A stretch of 6,957 bases of DNA from an uncultured Eubacterium sp. (GCA_937894585.1 CALBGO010000073.1:1-6957), one strand, 5' to 3'; counted from the first letter of the stretch, positions 1 to 6,061 are shown. Program-made: numbers and translations. Notes: generated from the letters alone by a model not told the origin.

Positions 1-55
1 TTGGTTACAAATTGCTATTTAGATTGTGTTCCACCCCAACTATTGACATAGAGCC
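1..55. mobile_element. Probable terminal end of an ISL3-family insertion sequence (rest off the left edge)
   Basis: Read on the minus strand from position 55 leftwards, the sequence begins GGCTCTATGTCAATA (41-55) and continues into an AT-rich stretch. Terminal inverted repeats of ISL3-family elements typically start GGCTCTTTGTCAA, so this matches at nearly every position. The element body would lie to the left and the flank would begin at 56. ISL3 elements make 8-bp target duplications, so positions 56-63 would be one copy. No transposase is visible here, so the call rests only on the end sequence, recalled rather than searched. It may also explain why the flavoprotein gene just to the right has no obvious terminator. 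Confidence 0.45.
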
Positions 56-104
56 TGAATTTTAACGATTGCAGCGTTTTTTTGCAAAGAGCAGGGAGCA
101 ACAG

Positions 105-1604
105 TTATTCTGAAAGAGAAGCGCATACGCTATTTATTGCAGCGCAGGCGGAGGAATAGGCAAACTGCAGATTGTACCCGCCTGTTTCACCGTCGATATC
201 GAGCATTTCGCCAATGAAGTAAAGATTGTGATGTTTTTTGCACTCCATGGTTTTAGCATTGATTTCGCTGAGAGATATACCGCCGGTTGTCGCCATTGCT
301 TTTCGGAAGCCGCCTAAGGCGCTGATTGTGAAAGTATCTTCCGTCATTTTTGAAGCGACAGCTTTCGGTTTTTCACCTGTTTGCGCGATAATGGAAGCAG
401 CAAAGTTTTTCGGAATCCGAAAGGTTTTTGGAAGCAGATTGGAAAGCTGTGCGTTGCTTTTCTTCATTGCGCTGTTGATGCGGGATAGAACTTCTTCTTT
501 TTTCAGCGGATACAGGTAGTTCAAAAGAATGCGGTCCCCGGCGCAGAAATCTCGGGAAGCATTCAGAATCAGCGGTCCCGAAAAGTTTTCCGCAGTCAGA
601 AGAAGGGGACCGGTATAGGAACCGGTTTTCCGAAACGGCATAGATTTGCTGTTTTGTGCTGCGTTGTTTTTTTTGAAGTTCGCACTGCCTGTCGGCGCGG
701 CACCTGTTTTTAAGTCTGTGCTGCCCGTCAGCGAGCCGTTTGTTTCGAAGTCTGTGCTGCTCGTCGGCGCGCCGTTTGTTTCGAAGTCAGTGCTGCCCGT
801 CAGCGCGCCGTTTGTTTCGAAGTCAGTGCTGCCCGTCAGCGCGCCGATTGTTTCGAAGTCAGTGCTGCCCGCCGGTGTGCCGCCCGCTGTACTGTTTATA
901 CTGCTGTTTGCTGCGCCGCCCTCTTTGCCGACCGGCTGCCGCCAAAGCTGAAGTTCTGCATTTTCAAAGGAAATACCGGTAAGCTGTCTGTAAGGGTAGT
1001 TTTCCACAAAGACAGGTGTCAGCGCAGGCGCAAGAGGTGATATCTGCACATCTAAATCCCGCGTCAAAACAGGGAAGAGATTTCCGTCGGAACCGGTAGA
1101 AGGATAGGAACAGCCGCCTGACGCAATAATGAGATTTTTTCCCAGAAAAGTATTGTCTTTCGTTTCCGCACACCAGCAGTTTTGTGATTCACAGCGGGTG
1201 AGGCGAGTAACCTGGGTATTGCAGCGAAGCTGAAATCCGTTTCTCATAGCCTGCTGCTGCAGCATATCCAGAATATCGCGGGCATTCATAGATTTTGGAA
1301 AAACTTTTCCATCCTCGCGGGTTATTGTGGGTATTCCGTTCTCATGCAGAAAAGCCTGCAGATGCAGGTTGTTGTATTTGTACAGACAGCTTCTGATTTT
1401 TCCTCCGTTTTTTCCGTATCGACAGATGAAATCTTTTACAGAGCCGCTGTGGGTGATATTGCATTGACCGCCGCCGCTCATCAAAAGCTTGGTGCCCGGA
1501 CGGGCGGTTTTTTCTAAAATCAGACCATTTATTTTAAAGTCGGCAGAAGCAGCGCAGGATAAGCCCGCAGCGCCCGCGCCTACGATAATGCAGTCGTAAA
1601 TCAT
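105..1604 (-). CDS. NAD(P)/FAD-dependent oxidoreductase, HI0933/YhiN (BaiN-like) family, with internal 12-residue repeats
   Basis: A 499-residue cytoplasmic flavoprotein. The FAD-binding Rossmann motif GAGAAG is at residues 9-14, with the ribose-binding acid E31 after the second strand. The family signature LMSGGGQCNITH spans 41-52, and the C-terminal FAD motif GEMLDIDGETGGYNLQFAYS spans 465-484. HI0933 proteins (E. coli YhiN; BaiN of bile-acid 7-dehydroxylating clostridia is a relative) are usually about 400-420 residues. The excess here is a Ser/Thr/Gly-rich insertion at about 222-331, containing six 12-residue repeats (246-317), between LQLW (218-221) and the conserved GPLLLTAENFSGPLIL segment (332-347). 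All core motifs are intact, so the enzyme is probably functional. The substrate cannot be deduced. The start ATG (1604) is preceded by AAAGGA at 1615-1620, and a promoter candidate lies just upstream. It appears monocistronic. Confidence 0.9.
   Translation of the reverse strand: MIYDCIIVGAGAAGLSCAASADFKINGLILEKTARPGTKLLMSGGGQCNITHSGSVKDFICRYGKNGGKIRSCLYKYNNLHLQAFLHENGIPTITREDGKVFPKSMNARDILDMLQQQAMRNGFQLRCNTQVTRLTRCESQNCWCAETKDNTFLGKNLIIASGGCSYPSTGSDGNLFPVLTRDLDVQISPLAPALTPVFVENYPYRQLTGISFENAELQLWRQPVGKEGGAANSSINSTAGGTPAGSTDFETIGALTGSTDFETNGALTGSTDFETNGAPTSSTDFETNGSLTGSTDLKTGAAPTGSANFKKNNAAQNSKSMPFRKTGSYTGPLLLTAENFSGPLILNASRDFCAGDRILLNYLYPLKKEEVLSRINSAMKKSNAQLSNLLPKTFRIPKNFAASIIAQTGEKPKAVASKMTEDTFTISALGGFRKAMATTGGISLSEINAKTMECKKHHNLYFIGEMLDIDGETGGYNLQFAYSSACAAINSVCASLSE
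654..869 (-). repeat. In-frame 36-bp minisatellite, six units, inside the flavoprotein gene
   Basis: Six contiguous 36-bp units encode GSTDFETIGALT, GSTDFETNGALT, GSTDFETNGAPT, SSTDFETNGSLT, GSTDLKTGAAPT and GSANFKKNNAAQ (residues 246-317). The first four units in gene order (726-869) are nearly identical at DNA level. The last two (654-725) have diverged, as expected when an array expands from one side. The unit is a multiple of three, so gain or loss of copies keeps the frame. The repeat also leaves long open frames on the plus strand, which I take to be shadows. The composition suggests a flexible, hydrophilic surface loop. Confidence 0.93.
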
Positions 1605-1627
1605 ATATGAGAAGTCCTTTCTACTAC

Positions 1628-1656
1628 AATATATTTATGGTTAATCTCCCTTACAA
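1628..1656 (-). promoter_or_regulatory. Candidate promoter for the flavoprotein gene
   Basis: On the minus strand TTGTAA (1656-1651) is followed after 17 nt by TATATT (1633-1628), a fair match to a housekeeping sigma promoter. Transcription would start near 1621, leaving only about 17 nt before the ATG with the AAAGGA ribosome binding site in between. That leader is short but workable. This is pattern matching only. Confidence 0.4.
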
Positions 1657-1667
1657 CCAATAAGGAA

Positions 1668-1697
1668 TTGTCCATCTTGTTGCTTAAGCTGTATAAT
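1668..1697 (+). promoter_or_regulatory. Orphan plus-strand promoter candidate
   Basis: TTGTCC (1668-1673), an 18-nt gap and a perfect TATAAT (1692-1697) face right into the gene-poor region. The predicted start, near 1704, lies just before an isolated copy of the TGTCATTTTTC motif (1719-1729) that is repeated in the array further right. No intact gene follows. It could drive a non-coding transcript or be a relic of the broken gene downstream. Confidence 0.35.
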
Positions 1698-1775
1698 GAT
1701 GGAGCAATCGGCAGCTCGTGTCATTTTTCTGATATGAAAATTATATAATAGGCATACAAAATCGTCAATAGAGCA

Positions 1776-2415
1776 GGGCGGAGGATGGCAGCAGAAGCCC
1801 GATTAGACTGACTGGCGGCTATATCGGAAAGCTGAACTTTTCAAATATTGAATTCTTCAAAGAAACAGGTGCGATTGGCAGATTATAAATAAATATGATA
1901 GAAGGAAATTCTGATATAAAATCCGAGTTTTGAGCAAGGAATATCTAAAATAATATTTAAATATAAATATATAATTTTCTACGAAGGTTGAATGCAGCGG
2001 AACAGGACAATGAAGAATATGAAATCAAAAAAGCGATTCCCTTCCTTTCTAAGATTTTTTGTTAAAAACGGAAACCAAAATTGAAGACATCATTTTTTAC
2101 AGGTTGGATGATAACATTTTTACGATAAGGAAGTAAAAGGCGGTACTGGTTGCAGGTCTGACTTGGAAAGTCAATTTTTTTCTAAGAAAAAAGGTATGAT
2201 CAACGATATTTTTGACGGGATTTTCACGCACGAAAATCCAATATCAGGTTTCCATTTTTATCAGATAAAGCGGAGAATGGTAGGGAAAGATGCTTTTTAA
2301 CAGTCCGGAATGTGTGCGGCGTGATTTGGATTTGCAGAGAAGATTATTAAGGCTGTTGCATTAAGTGATGATGACCTCTTTTGCTGAGATGATACAGAAA
2401 AACCGTAAACGGTAA
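1776..2415 (+). pseudogene. Degenerate coding remnants in shifting frames, family not recognised
   Basis: Several stretches read as plausible protein but end in early stops, and the open frame changes. Examples are GGYIGKLNFSNIEFFKETGA (within 1772-1888), NAAEQDNEEYEIKKAIPFLS (up to the stop at 2063), TKIEDIIFYRLDDNIFTIRK (up to the stop at 2134), then GMINDIFDGIFTHENPISGF (up to the stop at 2298) and SPECVRRDLDLQRRLLRLL (up to the stop near 2356). Consecutive pieces would join by single small frameshifts, as expected for one or two decayed plus-strand genes. No start with a good ribosome binding site spans the pieces. I do not recognise the family. The alternative is AT-rich non-coding DNA with chance open stretches. 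Confidence 0.3.
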
Positions 2416-2424
2416 ATAATCCGT
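2405..2424. repeat. 20-bp direct repeat, left copy
   Basis: GTAAACGGTAAATAATCCGT occurs here and again, perfectly and in the same orientation, at 2808-2827. Identity stops exactly at both ends: the flanking bases differ on both sides. The two copies enclose 383 bp that contain the whole alternating TGACA/TGTCA array. This could be a duplication made on insertion, an attachment-site pair, or the footprint of a duplicated segment. Confidence 0.9.
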
Positions 2425-2471
2425 GCCATACTTCCAAAATACAGCTGCGAAGCCTCTGTTATATAAATTGC

Positions 2472-2786
2472 AAAATGACACAATTATTCAGTATTATCAT
2501 CCTTATGTCAGATTTTCAAAAGTATAAAGTGCAAAAATGACAGGTTACTCCAAAAAACAATATAAACATGTCATTTTTTATAATATGTCGCCTCTATATC
2601 TTCCATATTTTTGCTCTAATGACATTTTTATCTAAAAATTCTTATGTAAATATGCAGTCACTCATCTTTTTTTCCCTGATTTATGACACAGATACTCAAT
2701 ATCGCAGAGGAAAGTGTCAATTACGGCTATGTACCTAAAAAAGAAATGACACACCCGGCTCCTTTCTTAACAGAATGTGTCATTTC
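2472..2786. repeat. Array of AAATGACA/TGTCATTT motifs in alternating orientation, about 31-bp pitch
   Basis: The core TGACA or its complement TGTCA begins at 2476 (+), 2506 (-), 2538 (+), 2569 (-), 2620 (+), 2684 (+), 2715 (-), 2747 (+) and 2778 (-). The intervals are 30, 32, 31, 51, 64, 31, 32 and 31 bp, so orientation alternates at a nearly constant pitch except in the middle, where one or two copies are missing or mutated (AGTCA at 2656 may be one). Neighbouring copies form inverted repeats: AAAAATGACA/TGTCATTTTT (2533-2542 with 2569-2578) and an 11-bp perfect pair at 2743-2753 with 2776-2786. The copies at 2472 and 2533 share the flank TGCAAAA. An outlying copy is at 1719-1729. Possible roles are tandem RNA hairpins, clustered protein-binding sites, or nested transposon ends (IS21-type ends carry repeated TGT-starting motifs). 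Function unknown. Confidence 0.75.
2737..2786 (-). terminator. Rho-independent terminator candidate for the ABC operon
   Basis: On the minus strand a perfect 11-bp stem (GAAATGACACA, 2786-2776, with TGTGTCATTTC, 2753-2743) closes a 22-nt loop and is followed at once by six T residues (2742-2737). It lies about 110 nt past the permease stop. It is also the rightmost inverted repeat of the TGACA/TGTCA array, so it may serve both functions or only look like a terminator. The stem is not GC-rich. Confidence 0.5.
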
Positions 2787-2807
2787 CCGCCTTTTGCAGC
2801 TTCAAGG

Positions 2808-2827
2808 GTAAACGGTAAATAATCCGT
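2808..2827. repeat. 20-bp direct repeat, right copy
   Basis: Perfect second copy of GTAAACGGTAAATAATCCGT (see 2405-2424), directly to the right of the motif array and about 70 bp past the end of the ABC permease gene. Confidence 0.9.
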
Positions 2828-2895
2828 ATACATCTCAGAGAAACTGTTTTGACCGCCCGCCTTTAAATGAGATTGAAATGAGGAGTATGCATTAT

Positions 2896-4680
2896 TTACA
2901 GGGTTTGATACTTTTCTAAATAAGGTTTGTATTTTTCTATAACTTTAAGCGCATGTTCATCGGTAATGTAGATGGGATATGTGACGGTGACGGCAGAATC
3001 CTTTTCTTCGTGGAAGGTGTACCAGATGTCCCAACATTTCTGATCTACTTTATTCAGCAGAAGCTGATCGTGGAAAGATCTCTCTTCTGTATCTTTCATA
3101 ATGGCTTCTTTGAGTTCTTTCAGAAAAGCGTCGTGATGCTTTTTCACGGTGTATGTGTAAGTATCGTCGATTCTTGCTGTATAGAATAGGTCATCGATTC
3201 TTTTCAGCCGGTTCAGCTCCTGCTTCGTGTCTCTTGCAACTGCTTTGCGGTACGGCACAGAGTAGTAGAGTGTTTCGTAGCAGCTTCGGACTTCGTTTAT
3301 ACAATGGAGATTGAACGCATAGGCGCGAACCATGGTTTTTCCGTTTTTCAAGTGATATGTAATGGCAAGATTTGTGCGGGTTTCGGGTATATCCGAATCA
3401 GCCAGGTCATTCTCATTTTCAATCAGGGCTTTATGCAGGGCAGTTACCTCTTTCTCCGCGCCGGAGAACTCGACGGTTTCTCCCAGTGAACCGGCGATGC
3501 CGCCTTCGATAGAACAGGAAAGAATTTCTTCGGTTTTTGGAATCCGTTTTTCGTAGCCGCTGATATCGAAAACCGTAAAAGCACAGAATACTGCCGCAGC
3601 TGCGAGGAATACACAGTAGGTCTGAAGTGCTTTTTTGTGGAAGATATGAATACCTTTGTCCAGAACCATTCGCGCGACGGCATAGAAAAGCAGGGAACCA
3701 ATCAGACCGAACAGCAGAAAGAGGGCGGTACTGTCTGTAAAAGCAAAGCCTTCTGCGATAAAAGCTGTCAGCGACATACCGATAAAAGCAAACAGGGCGC
3801 AGACCACTTCGCCGACAGGTCTGAACACGACGGCGTCTCCTTCACGCTCAGGTCGGATTCTTTTGAAAAGAAAACCGGAAAGAAAGAGGAAGAAGGCTGC
3901 GGCAACAAGGAAGACAAGTGCAGTTGTCAGTATTTTGGCGTTTGGCCCCCACAGCTGCATATACAAATTGGTAAAAGGCGAAAACCCCCTTGCCGTTACA
4001 GGAGCTTCGGGCAGTCCTTTCAGAAACCGAATCATATACTGATTTGCAAAGAACACTGTTGCCGGCGCGATACCGTTGAAAAACAGCGCCAACAGAATAT
4101 GCGTAAAGACTGTTCCGCTGATTACTGCTGCCAGAATGCAGGCGCAGTAGGTAAACGTAACGATGATAAGCAGGGCAGATGTCCAAATCAGCATCATCAT
4201 AAGTACTTCAAAGTATGAAAGGCGAACATCCGGCGGATTATTGGCATATAAAATCAGTCTTCCGGATTTGATTTTAATCAGGAAAGTTACAGCAAACAGT
4301 ATGCCGGCTGTGATAACAGGCGTCACTGAAAGAATCCAGCCTGCAAGGGCGTGGCTTCGAAATATGGTTTTTCTGCTGAAAGGCAGTGAAAAAGAAGCCG
4401 ATGCAGAGCTTTTCCCGTGGAGGTAGGAAAAGACGCAGACCGCAGAGGAAACAGCAAGAACTGCTATGACGACTGACCGCAGAAAGCCGCGGATGCTTCC
4501 TATTTCAAATGGAATAAAGCCGACTTCACACATCCATTTTGTGCCGTACAGTGAAAACAGCGGAACGCCGCAAAGGAACACCAGCATCAGAAGGCAGGCG
4601 GCAGGAATATGCCAGAACCGCTTCAGGTCGTTCTTTACAAGAAGACCTGAGATGCAGCTAAAGGATTTCTTCGTAGTCAT
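2896..4680 (-). CDS. ABC transporter permease, ABC-2/YtrC-like, with large soluble C-terminal domain
   Basis: Membrane subunit paired with the ATPase encoded just upstream. With the start chosen here the protein has 594 residues. Eight or nine hydrophobic segments lie between about residues 22 and 370. The FSLPFSRKTIF stretch (about 97-107) is typical of ABC-2-type permeases of GntR-linked transporters. The rest, about 372-594, is hydrophilic, without membrane segments, and contains ITYHLKNGKTMVRAY, reminiscent of the C-terminal domain (DUF6449-like, from memory) seen in such permeases. This domain probably faces outside. I prefer ATG at 4680 over an in-frame GTG at 4689 because GAGAGGTGA ends 5-8 nt before the ATG but overlaps the GTG. 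The start lies 23 nt inside the ATPase gene, so translation is probably coupled. By analogy with B. subtilis Ytr, it may respond to cell-wall-active or cationic antimicrobials. The substrate is unknown. Confidence 0.85.
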   Translation of the reverse strand: MTTKKSFSCISGLLVKNDLKRFWHIPAACLLMLVFLCGVPLFSLYGTKWMCEVGFIPFEIGSIRGFLRSVVIAVLAVSSAVCVFSYLHGKSSASASFSLPFSRKTIFRSHALAGWILSVTPVITAGILFAVTFLIKIKSGRLILYANNPPDVRLSYFEVLMMMLIWTSALLIIVTFTYCACILAAVISGTVFTHILLALFFNGIAPATVFFANQYMIRFLKGLPEAPVTARGFSPFTNLYMQLWGPNAKILTTALVFLVAAAFFLFLSGFLFKRIRPEREGDAVVFRPVGEVVCALFAFIGMSLTAFIAEGFAFTDSTALFLLFGLIGSLLFYAVARMVLDKGIHIFHKKALQTYCVFLAAAAVFCAFTVFDISGYEKRIPKTEEILSCSIEGGIAGSLGETVEFSGAEKEVTALHKALIENENDLADSDIPETRTNLAITYHLKNGKTMVRAYAFNLHCINEVRSCYETLYYSVPYRKAVARDTKQELNRLKRIDDLFYTARIDDTYTYTVKKHHDAFLKELKEAIMKDTEERSFHDQLLLNKVDQKCWDIWYTFHEEKDSAVTVTYPIYITDEHALKVIEKYKPYLEKYQTL

Positions 4681-5557
4681 GACAGTCACCTCTCAGTTCA
4701 TAAATGAAAATTTCTTCCAGTGTCATCGGCAGGATATCGAAAATTCTGGGGTTTTCCCGGGAAATGATTTCCCGAAGACGAGCTTCTGTTTCTTTTACAA
4801 TCCAAAGCTCTACAGAACCGTGCTTTTCCCGGTGTATGATTTTCAGAAGAGAACAAAGGCGCTCTGCGCGGTTTTCGTCTTCAAAAGAAATCTGTACTTT
4901 GTGCATTTGCCCGGTTATATTGTCAAGGTCTGTTTCCAGTTTCATTCCGTGGTCTGCGAGAAGTCCTACGGTGTCGCACATATTCTCCAGCTCACGCAGG
5001 TTATGGGAGGATATGAGGACGCTCATCTGTCTTTCCGCGACTTCATCCAAAATGATATTGCGTATGACTCTGCGAACGATGGGATCAAGACCGTCCATAG
5101 GCTCATCTAAGAGCAGCAGATCCGGTTTTGCCGCCAGTGTCAGAACGAATGCAGCCTGCTTTTTCTTCCCCTTTGAAAAAGTGCTCAGGCTTTTGTTTAT
5201 GTCCAGTTTCAGTGTTTCGGCAGCAGAGGTAAAGGTCTGCGAATCCCAGTCCGGATAGATTCGGCTGCGGAAGGCTGCCTGAGATTTCAGAGTGCTTCCT
5301 GCGGGAAACCACGGCGCATCGGATATCAGACCGATTCGCTTCTTTACGGGTTCACTGTCGTAAACCGGTTCGCCGTCCAGGGTGATTTCGCCCTTGTCAG
5401 CTTTATAAATGCCCGAAAGCAGATTGATAGCGGTAGTTTTTCCCGCCCCGTTGACACCGATCAGCCCGTAAATCGACCCCTTCTGCACGCGCAGGCTTAA
5501 ATCGGTCAGAGCAGGTATACCGTCAAAAGATTTGTAAATATGCTCAGCACGAATCAT
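4658..5557 (-). CDS. ABC transporter ATP-binding protein (YtrB/EcsA-like)
   Basis: Cytoplasmic nucleotide-binding subunit, 299 residues, expected to dimerise and power the permease encoded next. Walker A GVNGAGKTT is at 34-42, and Walker B LLLLDEP is at 147-153 with catalytic E152. The D-loop GLDP is at 157-160 and the switch histidine H185 is in SSHNL. The signature motif is FSKGKKKQ (127-134) in place of LSGGQ, a form common in YtrB- and bacitracin-type ATPases that read (Y/F)SKGMKQ. The Q-loop region, around ISDAPWF (78-84), lacks the usual glutamine. The C-terminal 90 residues are the variable extension of this class. ATG overlaps the repressor stop as ATGA, and AAAGGAG sits 8 nt upstream. 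Its 3' end overlaps the permease start by 23 nt. All this points to one transcript and a stoichiometric complex. Confidence 0.93.
   Translation of the reverse strand: MIRAEHIYKSFDGIPALTDLSLRVQKGSIYGLIGVNGAGKTTAINLLSGIYKADKGEITLDGEPVYDSEPVKKRIGLISDAPWFPAGSTLKSQAAFRSRIYPDWDSQTFTSAAETLKLDINKSLSTFSKGKKKQAAFVLTLAAKPDLLLLDEPMDGLDPIVRRVIRNIILDEVAERQMSVLISSHNLRELENMCDTVGLLADHGMKLETDLDNITGQMHKVQISFEDENRAERLCSLLKIIHREKHGSVELWIVKETEARLREIISRENPRIFDILPMTLEEIFIYELRGDCHDYEEIL
4686..4694 (-). promoter_or_regulatory. Ribosome binding site that decides the permease start
   Basis: GAGAGGTGA on the minus strand (4694-4686) has its GAGG core 8 nt before the ATG at 4680. The alternative GTG at 4689 lies inside this site and so has no usable ribosome binding site. 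The site sits within the coding end of the ATPase gene. Confidence 0.6.
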
Positions 5558-5964
5558 ATCTGTGACTCCTTTCTCTGTAATTCATATTCGCTGATGTTGC
5601 CGTCAATTGCCGAATGAGCGATTGATTTCGCTTCTTCTGCCGTCAGCCCCAAATACCGCAGCGCCATAACGGAAGCGACGATTTCTTTTTTGATTTCTTC
5701 GATGCGGCGGCTGTCCGGGCGAATTCTGCTTCTGTCGCTGACAAAAGTGCCTCTGCCGGCTGCGGAATAGCAGAATCCCTCCCGCTCAAGTTCACGGTAG
5801 GCTTTTTGAACGGTATTGGGATTGACGGAAAGCATTCCGGAAAGTTCCCGGACAGACGGCAGCTTTGCATCGCAGGGCAGTACATCTGTCATAATCAGCT
5901 CCTTGAACTTGTCAACAACCTGTTCATAGATAGATTTGTGACTGGTTAAATCAAGCTGAAACAT
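5554..5964 (-). CDS. GntR-family transcriptional repressor, YtrA subfamily
   Basis: A 136-residue DNA-binding regulator and first gene of the ABC operon. The N-terminal winged helix-turn-helix covers about residues 10-76: SIYEQVVDKFKELI, then LPSVRELS (35-42), the recognition region NPNTVQKAYRELE (48-60) and the wing GRGTFV (70-75). The C-terminus is only about 60 residues of charged helix, too short for an effector-binding FadR or UTRA domain. This defines the YtrA group, whose B. subtilis member has about 130 residues and represses its own ABC operon. The start ATG (5964) has AAAGGAGAG about 6 nt upstream. It ends in a 4-nt ATGA overlap with the ATPase gene. A palindrome of YtrA type over the promoter indicates negative autoregulation. 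The inducing signal is unknown. Confidence 0.93.
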   Translation of the reverse strand: MFQLDLTSHKSIYEQVVDKFKELIMTDVLPCDAKLPSVRELSGMLSVNPNTVQKAYRELEREGFCYSAAGRGTFVSDRSRIRPDSRRIEEIKKEIVASVMALRYLGLTAEEAKSIAHSAIDGNISEYELQRKESQI

Positions 5965-6031
5965 AAATCTCTCCTTTCCCGTAAATTTTTATTGCAGGAT
6001 ATGCGGAATCACATCTCCCTTTTGTGTATTA

Positions 6032-6056
6032 AGTGTACTACATTAAATAGTACACT
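6032..6056. promoter_or_regulatory. YtrA-type operator, perfect 9-bp palindrome
   Basis: AGTGTACTA (6032-6040) and TAGTACACT (6048-6056) are perfect inverted arms around 7 nt. The outer part reads AGTGTA-13-TACACT, the form known, from memory, for B. subtilis YtrA operators. It fills the space between -35 and -10 and includes the -10 of the promoter of the adjacent GntR-ABC operon, so bound repressor would block RNA polymerase. It lies about 70 bp before the repressor start codon. No second copy was seen in the window. Confidence 0.85.
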
Positions 6057-6061
6057 GTCAA
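6032..6061 (-). promoter_or_regulatory. Promoter of the GntR-ABC operon
   Basis: A perfect TTGACA (-35; 6061-6056 on the minus strand) is followed after 18 nt by TACACT (-10; 6037-6032). The weak -10 is itself one arm of the operator, a common arrangement in tightly repressed operons. Transcription would start near 6025, giving a leader of about 60 nt. Confidence 0.65.

Larger units (their letters stand above)
1605..2895. other. 1.3-kb intergenic region without an intact gene
   Basis: Neither strand carries a convincing intact gene here. From left to right the region holds a minus-strand promoter for the flavoprotein, an orphan plus-strand promoter, short plus-strand coding-like fragments in changing frames, two copies of a 20-bp direct repeat, an array of TGACA/TGTCA inverted motifs between them, and a terminator for the ABC operon. 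It is visibly more AT-rich than the neighbouring genes. Confidence 0.75.

Noticed and set aside
654..869. CRISPR-like repeat array
   Set aside because: The 36-bp units are contiguous with no spacers and encode an in-frame peptide repeat inside an intact gene, so this is a minisatellite.
646..982. Plus-strand open frames of 101 and 80 residues over the repeat
   Set aside because: They exist only because the repeat unit is a multiple of three. They have low complexity and run antisense to a gene with clear FAD-binding motifs.
2472..2786. CRISPR array made of TGACA motifs
   Set aside because: The conserved core is only 5-10 bp, orientation alternates and spacing breaks in the middle. CRISPR repeats are longer and all in one direction.
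2683..2811. Plus-strand 42-residue open frame beginning MTQILNIAEES
   Set aside because: It starts at one array motif (ATGACA) and crosses the terminator hairpin, and no ribosome binding site precedes it. Plausible amino-acid content but not enough to call a gene.
3637..4218. Plus-strand 193-residue open frame inside the permease gene
   Set aside because: Antisense to a permease with clear membrane segments. Its composition (many Q, K, C, H) is not that of a natural protein, and no ribosome binding site was noted.
4681..4689. GTG at 4689 as the permease start
   Set aside because: It overlaps the only good ribosome binding site, whereas ATG at 4680 is correctly spaced from it.
4466..5258. 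Plus-strand open frames of 214 and 184 residues opposite the ATPase and permease
   Set aside because: Antisense shadows of genes with intact Walker motifs and coupled starts.
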